The notes under the pieces: model-generated
Told to the model about the DNA's origin: nothing
Databases searched by the model: none
The model's input: the letters and a program-made list of their open reading frames with translations, nothing else
Made by a program: the position numbers and the translations under genes
NCBI GenBank assembly: GCA_040274765.1
Contig: JBEMAY010000103.1
Span: 1 to 7,101 of the forward strand
Direction of reading: 5' to 3'
From: Psychrobacillus sp040274765
GTDB taxonomy: Bacteria > Bacillota > Bacilli > Bacillales_A > Planococcaceae
Length of the DNA: 7,101 nucleotides
Shown: in pieces, positions 1-5,997 of the stretch
Layout: each line of letters begins with the position of its first letter
Numbering within the stretch: position 1 is the first letter of the stretch

Positions 1-39
1 AGTGTTCATTTGGAAAGTATCACTTAAGTAATTTCCAAT

Positions 40-1695
40 TCATTTCTTTTTTTCGCTTGACATATTACCACTGGGCTTACTCCGAAAGAATGTGAGCTTC
101 CAGCTTATAAAAATACTAATGATGAGCACCAAAATGTATAACCATTCGAGATTAACTATTCCAATAATCTTATGAATGAAAGCCATAACCCCAACTAAAA
201 ACATTGAACCAAACACTTTAATCATAGAACTTTCCTGCGCTTGCTTCGGTTCATTGGAAAAAGGAAAAGGATCTTTTATGAACATCCAATAAGAAACAAT
301 AGTTAGAATCACTGCCACTAATAAAACTATTACTAGATCCAGCCATATGCGGAAGGAAAAGATCCAAAGAAAAATCAGGCTTAAGGGTATTAATATAGGC
401 AAAAAATAATTAATGATGGTTGCCTTCAAGGTGGCACTATATACTAGTCCTCTACTACGCATAGGTGCAACGTAAAATACCCAGTGCGCCTTATAGAAAT
501 TAGAATACTCCAGCAAGAGAACTATTGAAGGAACAAAAATAAGTGAAAAGTAAATGATCATAAAAGAATTTCCATTAGCCAATTCCTCATAGCTGCTCAT
601 TCTTAAATTATTGAAAAGCATGATAAATGGAAAGATAACTGCAAATCCCAGCATTGGGTATACTTTCAGCTTTAATTCCCTTTCCTCCTTCAGCATCATT
701 GAGGAAAATTTATAAAAAGCTCTTTCTTCCTTTGTGCTACACAAAATACTGGACCAAAACGAGGTCAGTCTTCGAGCTTTTTTCTTTTTTCTATTCGAAT
801 CACTTTGCAGCTTAGATAAGTAATTTTCAAACGTAGGCATTAGTCGGACATATAGCAAAACAGCTATGATCGGAATGATTAGTGCAAGTATAGTAAAAAG
901 AATGATATATAAGGAATAATTGTTATTAAAAATCAACTCAAAAGGTGCTGCATACCAAAACGGCGGAAGGAATAAATGCCACCAGGCAAAGCTGTAATCA
1001 ATATCCAGATTGACAATATCAAAAATGCGACCTACTAACTGGTAGCTGATAGCCATCCCTATCGCCAAGAAAATTTGTACATAATTAATGACGTCCTTCA
1101 AAAATTCCCCGCTAAAAAAGCGAAGAACGAAAAGGTATATAAAGGCGGTGAAAATAACGGTCAAACCGCTAATCATCCCTATTTCCACTAAAAACAAAAG
1201 GGAAAATAAGGGGCCAAACTTAAAGATGCTTACGATTAACGGGATCATCACGAAGGAACCAGTCAATAGAAAAATATAAATCAAAATGTGCATTATTTTG
1301 GCTGCATTGATCGTACGATTGCTAATAGGCTTTGGCTGAAGTATATTTTTATCCCGAATATCAAGCAGCACAGCTGAAAAGTCTGAGATCATGGACGTCA
1401 TGAGTATTACAAACATAGAACTGAACATGATGGTGAGAGAAAAAAGAAAGTTATTTCCTAAAAAAAGAAAAGGAGTTAACAGAAGAAGTCCAAAAAGACC
1501 ATAAACCCATAAGGACTTCGTAAATTGGTTACCATCCTTTTTTTCTTTTGAGCCATTAAATATAGGAGGCAACCTCCGGCTATCCATTGTCAGCTTAAGC
1601 TGTAAAATTCTCCTCATGATGTCATAATCAATATCAAACTTTAAAAATATCTTTCGAAAACGGTCCAGCACTCTAAGCGAAGCAAAATCATTCAT
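40..1695 (-). CDS. ABC transporter permease, 551 aa, about 12 membrane segments
   Basis: This is the integral membrane subunit of an ABC-2-type exporter, paired with the ATPase encoded just upstream; substrate unknown. About 60 mostly hydrophilic N-terminal residues precede two hydrophobic halves. The first half has roughly six helices (about residues 63-80, 83-104, 131-157, 164-192, 203-221, 260-283). A very basic linker (KKKKARR, about 303-309) leads to a second half with about six more. The loop after helix 2 (LDIRDKNILQPKPISNRT, about 111-128) is a charged cytosolic loop of the kind seen in large Firmicutes ABC permeases of this sort, a family judgement from memory. I chose ATG at 1695: it follows a GTGGGGGAAAC ribosome site by a few bases and overlaps the ATPase stop as ATGAATGA. 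An in-frame start at 1746 would add 17 residues inside the ATPase gene without a comparable site. The substrate cannot be read from the sequence; lipid, peptide or drug export are all possible. Confidence 0.85.
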   Translation of the reverse strand: MNDFASLRVLDRFRKIFLKFDIDYDIMRRILQLKLTMDSRRLPPIFNGSKEKKDGNQFTKSLWVYGLFGLLLLTPFLFLGNNFLFSLTIMFSSMFVILMTSMISDFSAVLLDIRDKNILQPKPISNRTINAAKIMHILIYIFLLTGSFVMIPLIVSIFKFGPLFSLLFLVEIGMISGLTVIFTAFIYLFVLRFFSGEFLKDVINYVQIFLAIGMAISYQLVGRIFDIVNLDIDYSFAWWHLFLPPFWYAAPFELIFNNNYSLYIILFTILALIIPIIAVLLYVRLMPTFENYLSKLQSDSNRKKKKARRLTSFWSSILCSTKEERAFYKFSSMMLKEERELKLKVYPMLGFAVIFPFIMLFNNLRMSSYEELANGNSFMIIYFSLIFVPSIVLLLEYSNFYKAHWVFYVAPMRSRGLVYSATLKATIINYFLPILIPLSLIFLWIFSFRIWLDLVIVLLVAVILTIVSYWMFIKDPFPFSNEPKQAQESSMIKVFGSMFLVGVMAFIHKIIGIVNLEWLYILVLIISIFISWKLTFFRSKPSGNMSSEKKK

Positions 1696-2482
1696 GTAAG
1701 TTTCCCCCACTAACCGTTTGCACAAAACGTTCTGCAATCTCTTCATGCTCGTTAAAGCCAGTCAGCTGATTAAATATTCCCTCCAAAGAGCCCTCTTGAC
1801 TTTGTTGCTTAAGCTCTTCAAAGCTTCCGTCCGCCACTACCTCCCCGTTTACTAAAAGTACAATCCGATTACTGATTTTCTCAACGACGTCCATAATATG
1901 AGATGAGTAAAATATGGTTTTCCCTTGTGCTGCAAGCTTTGCAAGTATCTCTTTTATGACCATCACACTGTTCGCATCCAGTCCACTAAGTGGCTCATCA
2001 TAAAATAATAAGTCTGGATCGTGTAGCAGGCTAGAAATGATTAATACCTTTTGTTTCATTCCCTTGGAAAAAGAGGACAGCCTTTGATGGAAAGCAGCCT
2101 CTAGGCCGAATTCCTTCATAAGACTAAAAGCCTTCACTTCTGCCTCCTTGGTTATTAGCCCATACATTTCACCAGTAAAAACTAGATATTCATAAGCCGT
2201 GAGATTTTCATAAAGCTCTGCCGTTTCGGGCACATAGCCTATTCTCCTTCTATATGTATAATTATTTTTATTAATATTTTCTCCAAAGACTTCAATCATT
2301 CCGGAGTAACCATCAATCAAGCCTAGGATTAATTTTACCGTTGTACTTTTCCCTGCCCCGTTCGGTCCTATATACCCAATGATCTGACCCTCATAGACAT
2401 CTAGATTTACTCCATTTAAAACATGCTTATTTCCAAACTGCTTAGAAACATTTACTAGCGATAAAATTTTTTTCGCTTCCAT
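1688..2482 (-). CDS. ABC transporter ATP-binding protein, 264 aa
   Basis: This is the cytoplasmic nucleotide-binding subunit that powers the permease encoded immediately downstream. Diagnostic motifs are in order: Walker A GPNGAGKST (39-47), a Q-loop region IGYVPE (81-86) with Glu where Gln is usual, the ABC signature as FSKGMKQ (138-144), Walker B LLFYDEP (158-164) with catalytic Glu163, D-loop SGLD (166-169) and H-loop His195. The FSKGM signature and VPE variant recur in the BcrA/NatA/EcsA-like exporter ATPases of Firmicutes (family knowledge). About 40 residues follow the core domain. The ATG at 2482 is preceded by an AGGGGGAA ribosome site about 6 bases away. The stop overlaps the permease start by 8 bases, which implies translational coupling and a fixed subunit ratio. 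All catalytic motifs are intact, so the transporter should be functional. No nearby sensor kinase or regulator hints at the substrate. Confidence 0.93.
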   Translation of the reverse strand: MEAKKILSLVNVSKQFGNKHVLNGVNLDVYEGQIIGYIGPNGAGKSTTVKLILGLIDGYSGMIEVFGENINKNNYTYRRRIGYVPETAELYENLTAYEYLVFTGEMYGLITKEAEVKAFSLMKEFGLEAAFHQRLSSFSKGMKQKVLIISSLLHDPDLLFYDEPLSGLDANSVMVIKEILAKLAAQGKTIFYSSHIMDVVEKISNRIVLLVNGEVVADGSFEELKQQSQEGSLEGIFNQLTGFNEHEEIAERFVQTVSGGNLHE

Positions 2483-2572
2483 TTAATTCCCCCTGAATGT
2501 TATAGACATGTATTTCATTTACTCTATTGACTAGAAGTCTTCGATGATTACCTTTTCAAACATTTAACTGAC

Positions 2573-2600
2573 TTGCATCATTCCCACCCACTAGTATAAT
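2573..2600 (+). promoter_or_regulatory. Candidate sigma-A promoter, distal, for the MFS gene
   Basis: A perfect TATAAT (2595-2600) lies 16 bases after TTGCAT (2573-2578). The -10 is ideal; the -35 matches the consensus only at TTG. If used, transcription would begin near 2607 and leave an untranslated leader of about 150 bases before the TTG start. A minus-strand use of this AT-rich patch for the ABC operon cannot be excluded. Confidence 0.4.
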
Positions 2601-2687
2601 AGAATGTAATTATTCAAAATATTTACAATTAAAGTGTAACATATTGTTATTCCTAATTGATGGCTATCTTTCTGTTTTTTGTAGCTG

Positions 2688-2716
2688 TTGAACTTTTCAG
2701 ATAAAGCGTGTAGGAT
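2688..2716 (+). promoter_or_regulatory. Candidate sigma-A promoter, proximal, for the MFS gene
   Basis: TTGAAC (2688-2693) and TAGGAT (2711-2716) are separated by exactly 17 bases, each matching four of six consensus positions. A start near 2723 would give a leader of about 38 bases ending in the GAGGAG ribosome site (2745-2750). This is a conventional arrangement, but the hexamers are only moderate matches. Confidence 0.35.
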
Positions 2717-2760
2717 TTTCTAATATCGATGTATTAAAAGCTGCGAGGAGAGATATTGCT

Positions 2761-3960
2761 TTGTTGCCTACTTCCGAAATCAATAAAAAATCAATCACCT
2801 TATTAATCATAGGGATTATATTTATCTCCTCTACATTGCGAGCACCCCTTACTGCAGTGGGGCCAATTATATCCTACATTAGGGATGGACTTGATATCTC
2901 TAATGTGTTGGCAGGTTTTATCACGACGATTCCATTACTTGCCTTTGCTGTTATATCTCCATTTGCACCTAGAGTAGCACGCCGTTTTGGAATGGAAATG
3001 ACTTTATTTCTTGCTATTTTACTGTTGGCGTTCGGAATTGCCATTCGGTCCACCGGGACTCCCTTCTTCCTATTGTTTGGCACTGCTTTAATCGGAATCG
3101 CCATTGCGTTTGGTAATGTGTTAATCCCTAGCTTCATCAAGCTTAAGTTCCCTTTACAAATCGGGTTGCTTACAGGTATTTTCACCGTATTTATGAATCT
3201 CTCTGCTGGCATTGGTGCAGGCATTAGTTATCCCATTGCAGAAGGATCATTCCTTGGTTGGCAGGGAGCTTTAGGAATCTGGTCTATTTTAGCGATCATT
3301 GCCTGCCTCGTTTGGGCACCTCAAATTAAACAGAGGCAGCAGATTGTCCTAGATTTTCCCGATACTAACCCTATAAAAGCTAAATCCATCTTGAAATCTC
3401 CATTAACGTGGAGTATTACATTATGTATGGGATTCCAATCCCTTATCTTTTATACAACGGCAGCATGGATCCCAGAAATATTGCAAACGCAAGGGATGGA
3501 GGCTGGGAAATCAGGTTGGATGCTATCCACCATGCAATTTTCTCAGCTACCAATGACCTTTCTTATACCAATCCTTGCAGGACGGATGAAGGATCAAAGA
3601 ATACTAGTGGCAGTATTTTCAATTTGTTATTTGATTGGGTTTATTGGGTTGTTGTATGGTAGTCTTTCTCTAGCAATACTGTGGATGGTATTCCTAGGAT
3701 TAGGAGGCGGGGCATCGTTTGGGTTAGTAATGATGTTCTTCTCTCTTCGATCCAGAACACCTATGGAGGCTGCTGACTTATCTGGAGTAGCGCAATCCAT
3801 CGGCTATTTACTTGCTGCAGTCGGACCAGTAGTTTTTGGATTTGTTCACGATACGACTGGAAGCTGGAATACTCCCATACTATTATTCATCGTTACAGTT
3901 ATTTTACTTTTCTTTGCTGGAATGCATGCAGGTAAAGATCGGTATGTAACAGAGAGTTAA
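2761..3960 (+). CDS. MFS transporter of the CynX/NimT type, 399 aa
   Basis: This is a twelve-helix secondary transporter of the major facilitator superfamily in the cytoplasmic membrane. Helix 1 ends in LRAPLTAVGP (26-35), matching the conserved LRxPxTxVGP segment of CynX (cyanate), NimT/YeaN (2-nitroimidazole) and Bacillus YycB relatives. A motif-A-like loop, PRVARRFGMEM (70-80), follows helix 2. GWQGALGIW (166-174) and the stretch from GLGGGASFG (313-321) to SGVAQSIGYLLAAVGP (341-356) are also typical of the subfamily. A hydrophilic central loop lies at about 187-212. The length of about 400 residues is normal, with no break. Translation starts at TTG 2761, 10 bases after GAGGAG (2745-2750); TTG at 2764 is an alternative, and no in-frame ATG occurs before residue 78. 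The gene is probably transcribed with the small membrane gene 46 bases downstream. The actual substrate (an anion, a nitro-aromatic or another small molecule) cannot be assigned from sequence. Confidence 0.88.
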   Translation: MLPTSEINKKSITLLIIGIIFISSTLRAPLTAVGPIISYIRDGLDISNVLAGFITTIPLLAFAVISPFAPRVARRFGMEMTLFLAILLLAFGIAIRSTGTPFFLLFGTALIGIAIAFGNVLIPSFIKLKFPLQIGLLTGIFTVFMNLSAGIGAGISYPIAEGSFLGWQGALGIWSILAIIACLVWAPQIKQRQQIVLDFPDTNPIKAKSILKSPLTWSITLCMGFQSLIFYTTAAWIPEILQTQGMEAGKSGWMLSTMQFSQLPMTFLIPILAGRMKDQRILVAVFSICYLIGFIGLLYGSLSLAILWMVFLGLGGGASFGLVMMFFSLRSRTPMEAADLSGVAQSIGYLLAAVGPVVFGFVHDTTGSWNTPILLFIVTVILLFFAGMHAGKDRYVTES

Positions 3961-4006
3961 TGAAAAGCTTGGCAGGATAAGAAAAACGATGAGACAGGGG
4001 GAGGAT

Positions 4007-4351
4007 ATGAACAGATTTCAAGCATTGACTTATAAGGAAAGAGTCAAGCATTATTTAGTAGTAACGTTCATTCTAGCAATCACTATGTTACTGATGCCAT
4101 ATGAGTATCCCACCTGGACGCCAGTACTCACGATTGCTATCATGGCTGGTACCATAATTTATAATCTGTTTAAGTGGAATACCCAGGCGATAAGCACCGG
4201 GAATGCTATTTTAATATACAATACGTTCTTAATGATCATTCTCTGTTACTTCGTATTTTTCATCCCGTATAACATTTCATTTATGTATAGTGTGATTTAT
4301 TTTTTCCTTACAATCACTGCTAGCATAATTGATTACTTTAGAAAAAGGTGA
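4007..4351 (+). CDS. Small four-helix membrane protein of unknown function, 114 aa
   Basis: I do not recognise this family. After a short, partly charged N-terminus (MNRFQALTYKERVKHY) there are four hydrophobic segments at about residues 16-31, 38-55, 68-85 and 87-108, ending in a basic tail DYFRKR. This pattern predicts a small integral membrane protein with both ends probably cytoplasmic. I prefer ATG 4007 because an AGGGGGAGG purine run (3996-4004) sits directly before it. The GGAGG core is only 2 bases from the ATG, but the GGGGG part is 5 away. ATG 3989 would add six residues and has a weaker AGGA about 11 bases upstream. The gene begins 46 bases after the MFS stop with no terminator between, so the two are probably co-transcribed. 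No catalytic or binding motif is visible, so no role should be assigned. Confidence 0.7.
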   Translation: MNRFQALTYKERVKHYLVVTFILAITMLLMPYEYPTWTPVLTIAIMAGTIIYNLFKWNTQAISTGNAILIYNTFLMIILCYFVFFIPYNISFMYSVIYFFLTITASIIDYFRKR

Positions 4352-4377
4352 TTAGAGACTGAAAAAGGAGAACTCAG

Positions 4378-4439
4378 ATAAAGCGAGGGAGTAATATCTT
4401 CTACTCCCTCATTATAGTCTATTCTCTTTCTCGCTTTAT
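4378..4439. repeat. Nested inverted repeat with mutually exclusive pairings
   Basis: The left arm at 4378-4393 can pair with two separate downstream segments. Bases 4385-4393 (GAGGGAGTA) match 4402-4410 (TACTCCCTC) as a perfect 9-bp stem with an 8-base loop. Bases 4378-4387 (ATAAAGCGAG) match 4430-4439 (CTCGCTTTAT) as a perfect 10-bp stem. The pairings compete over 4385-4387, or they can nest as a 7-bp outer and 9-bp inner stem. No uninterrupted T tract follows on either strand, so this is not a textbook terminator. It lies 27 bases after the small membrane gene and could still end, slow or stabilise its transcript. Confidence 0.55.
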
Positions 4440-4526
4440 GATTATATTTACATAGATTAACTTATTCTGCATTTTTATCGGATAAACCTTTTTGAAGCTT
4501 TAATTTCTATACTTTTATTCATAAAT

Positions 4527-4559
4527 AAAGACCATCCGCATTTGAAATGGATGGTCTTT
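4527..4559. terminator. Bidirectional rho-independent terminator between convergent genes
   Basis: AAAGACCATCC (4527-4537) and GGATGGTCTTT (4549-4559) form a perfect 11-bp stem with an 11-base loop. On the minus strand the GC-containing part of the stem begins about 20 bases after the NO synthase stop and is followed by TTTATTTAT, a good terminator tail. On the plus strand the stem is followed by TTTTGCTATTT, a moderate tail, so it can also end transcripts from the MFS and small membrane genes. The sequence between 4440 and 4526 is plain AT-rich spacer with nothing else I can recognise. Confidence 0.85.
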
Positions 4560-4576
4560 TGCTATTTAACTAACTA

Positions 4577-5638
4577 TTAATATGGATTGGGCTGGTAGGA
4601 ATAATTTGGCGTTACCTTTTCATTGTTATAGGGTTTGTGAAAGACATGGGTTGTTGCTGGTGACATCGGTGGGATGAGCCAAGCCCAGTTCCCGGTAACG
4701 TCTCTCCCTGCATCCCGTTCTATTTCCTCAAACTTTTTAAATTGATGAGCAGCCGTATGATGATCCACGATACTCACCCCGTCCTCCTTAAAGGAATGTA
4801 ATACAGCCACATTCAGTTCGACCAATGCGCGGTCCTTCCAAAGAGAAGCATTTGACTTCGTGTTCAAGCCCATTTGCTCAGCAATGGTAGGCAGCATATT
4901 ATAACGATAATCATCCGCAAGATTGCGAGCACCTATTTCTGTTCCCATGTACCAGCCGTTAAATGGAGCAGCAGCATACGTAATCCCGCCAATATCCAGC
5001 TTCATACTGGAAATCATCGGAACGGCATACCATTTTAGCTGTAAATCTGTAAACCAATCCATCTCTGGATGGCGGAACGGAACCTCTAAAATATACGAAC
5101 CCGGGATGTCAAAAACCTTTGGAGGCTGATTTTTCACTTGAATGACAAGCGGGAGCACATCAAATTTTGTCCCCTTCCCTTTCCAGCCAAGCCCCTCGCA
5201 TACTTTCGTAAAAGCAAGGGAATCAGAATCTCCAATGACTCCATCCTCGGTTTCATAGCCAGCATAACGTATGAGCTGGTGATTCCAAACACGAACATCT
5301 TTCGGAGAAAAAATAGTAATCGTCGGTCTGATTCGACCGTCGTTCGTTGCGTACTCGATATGATCAAGCAATGCCTTGAAAATGTCTTCTTCTCTACATA
5401 AATCTCGCTTATCGAAAACAGTCAGACTTTGCCAAAACAAACGACCTATACATTTATTGCTGTTACGCCAAGCAACCTTAGCACCGAACTCCAGCTCCTC
5501 GGTTGTATGTACATATGTGCCACAGCGATTAATTTCATCTTCTATTTCTTCCAGGCGAGCAACCATCTCACGTTCCTCTTTACCTGTCTCTATGTAATAA
5601 AGTCTTATAAACTCCTTTGCTTCAGTTAACATGATCAT
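4577..5638 (-). CDS. nos: Bacterial nitric oxide synthase, oxygenase domain only, 353 aa
   Basis: This cytoplasmic heme enzyme oxidises L-arginine through N-hydroxyarginine to citrulline and nitric oxide. Bacillus and Staphylococcus homologues use it in protection against oxidative stress and some antibiotics (established for the family). It covers the whole oxygenase fold and lacks the calmodulin and reductase parts of animal enzymes, as bacterial forms do. WRNSNKCIGRLFW (57-69) carries the proximal heme ligand Cys63. FNGWYMGTEIGARNL (226-240) carries the arginine-binding Glu234. Ile209 in VPMISSM is at the position where bacterial enzymes have Ile and mammalian ones Val, which slows NO release. 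WAWLIPPMSPATTHVFH (318-334) supplies the pterin-side and dimer residues. The length is close to the roughly 360 residues usual for Bacillus. ATG 5638 follows GGGAGGGG (5648-5641) closely; ATG 5632 is possible, giving 351 residues. An in-frame TTG at 5686 lies upstream of that site and is unlikely. No reductase or flavodoxin gene is adjacent. I found no convincing promoter. Confidence 0.97.
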   Translation of the reverse strand: MIMLTEAKEFIRLYYIETGKEEREMVARLEEIEDEINRCGTYVHTTEELEFGAKVAWRNSNKCIGRLFWQSLTVFDKRDLCREEDIFKALLDHIEYATNDGRIRPTITIFSPKDVRVWNHQLIRYAGYETEDGVIGDSDSLAFTKVCEGLGWKGKGTKFDVLPLVIQVKNQPPKVFDIPGSYILEVPFRHPEMDWFTDLQLKWYAVPMISSMKLDIGGITYAAAPFNGWYMGTEIGARNLADDYRYNMLPTIAEQMGLNTKSNASLWKDRALVELNVAVLHSFKEDGVSIVDHHTAAHQFKKFEEIERDAGRDVTGNWAWLIPPMSPATTHVFHKPYNNEKVTPNYSYQPNPY

Positions 5639-5804
5639 AGCCCCTCCCACTATCTCTTCCATCTTAGTGGAAGGGAACAGTCCCAAGCAAGTACCACTTC
5701 TAGTTGATATGTGAGGAATTTATGACACCCCATTCAGGATAAAAAGAAAAAACTATATACTACCAACTCTGGAATATGATAAAATCAGATTAACTTCAAA
5801 ATCC

Positions 5805-5877
5805 GGTCTTGTAGCTCAGTTGGGAGAGCACCACCTCGACAAGGTGGGGGTCGCTGGTTCGAGACCAGTCGGGACCA
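5805..5877 (+). tRNA. tRNA-Val (anticodon GAC), atypical anticodon loop and no encoded CCA
   Basis: A full cloverleaf can be drawn. The acceptor arm is GGTCTTG (5805-5811) with CGGGACC (5870-5876), seven pairs including two adjacent U-G wobbles. The D arm is GCTC/GAGC (5814-5817/5826-5829) with a GG-containing loop. The anticodon arm is CCACC/GGTGG (5831-5835/5843-5847) around TCGACAA, the variable loop has five bases, and the T arm is GCTGG/CCAGT around TTCGAGA. The central triplet 5838-5840 is GAC, valine, and the discriminator base is A5877. Two features are unusual: position 33 is C (5837) where U is nearly universal, and the 3' end continues ATCT rather than ACCA, although most Bacillus tRNA genes encode CCA. 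TATGAT (5775-5780) or TAAAAT (5780-5785) could be the -10, without a good -35. It may be a working minor valine tRNA or a decaying or repurposed tRNA-like gene. Confidence 0.82.
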
Positions 5878-5902
5878 TCTAGTCAAAAGCCTTAAACCTC
5901 AA
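5878..5902 (+). terminator. Possible left half of a tRNA terminator split by the insertion sequence
   Basis: Between the tRNA and the probable IS tip lies AAAAGCCTTAAACCT (5885-5899). It resembles the ascending arm of a rho-independent terminator that commonly follows Bacillus tRNA genes, but no complementary AGGTTTAAGGCTTTT occurs afterwards in the window. This is an inference from composition and position, not an intact terminator. Confidence 0.3.
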
Positions 5903-5932
5903 TGTGCAGTGACCTAAATAAATGAGACTAAT

Positions 5933-5995
5933 AAAAACACCTTTCGTTGAAAAACGGGTATACAATACCTAACTTATCAATGTGGAGGTGTTTTT
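5933..5995 (+). promoter_or_regulatory. Inverted repeat that would sequester the orfA ribosome binding site
   Basis: AAAAACACCT (5933-5942) is perfectly complementary to AGGTGTTTTT (5986-5995), and two U-G pairs extend this to 5943-5944 with 5984-5985. The right arm contains the complete GGAGG ribosome site of orfA (5984-5988). A small internal hairpin, GGTAT/ATACC (5957-5961/5965-5969), sits in the 39-base loop. In a transcript entering from outside, such as from the tRNA, this fold would hide the ribosome site. A transcript starting inside the left arm would lack it. Comparable protection is known for IS10 and IS50; its role here is inferred. Confidence 0.6.
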
Positions 5996-5997
5996 CT

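Larger units (their letters stand above)
2483..2760. other. Divergent intergenic region between the ABC operon and the MFS gene
   Basis: This 278-bp AT-rich spacer must hold the promoters of both flanking transcription units. On the plus strand I see two sigma-A-like candidates, listed separately. I could not find a convincing -35/-10 pair on the minus strand for the ABC operon. Apart from a short palindrome GACTAGAAGTC (2529-2539), I see no clear operator, no T-box and no riboswitch fold. I see no coding potential. Confidence 0.6.

Noticed and set aside
1..39. Inverted repeat TTGGAAA (10-16) / TTTCCAA (32-38) just past the permease stop, a possible terminator of the ABC operon
   Set aside because: The stem is only 7 bp, AT-rich, and on the minus strand is followed by AATGAACACT rather than a T tract; the window edge prevents judging more.
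2874..3224. 116-codon open frame on the minus strand opposite the MFS gene
   Set aside because: It is antisense to a conserved transporter, has low-complexity composition and no supporting start signals.
3408..3662. 84-codon open frame on the plus strand within the MFS gene
   Set aside because: It is wholly inside a well-supported transporter gene in another frame, with no ribosome site or recognisable protein.
5134..5629. Several 66-87 codon frames overlapping the NO synthase gene on both strands
   Set aside because: All lie within a highly conserved enzyme gene and show no independent coding evidence.
5639..5686. N-terminal extension of the NO synthase from a TTG at 5686
   Set aside because: The extra 16 codons run through the GGGAGGGG ribosome site, and known bacterial NO synthases begin close to the EAKEF segment.
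5947..5966. TTGAAA (5947-5952) with TACAAT (5961-5966) as an internal IS promoter
   Set aside because: The spacer is only 8 bases, far too short for sigma-A; the TACAAT also lacks any other suitable -35.
5947..5997. Upstream in-frame starts for orfA at 5947 and 5980
   Set aside because: They lie inside the left-end repeat and before the clear GGAGG site; the extra residues do not look like IS3 OrfA.
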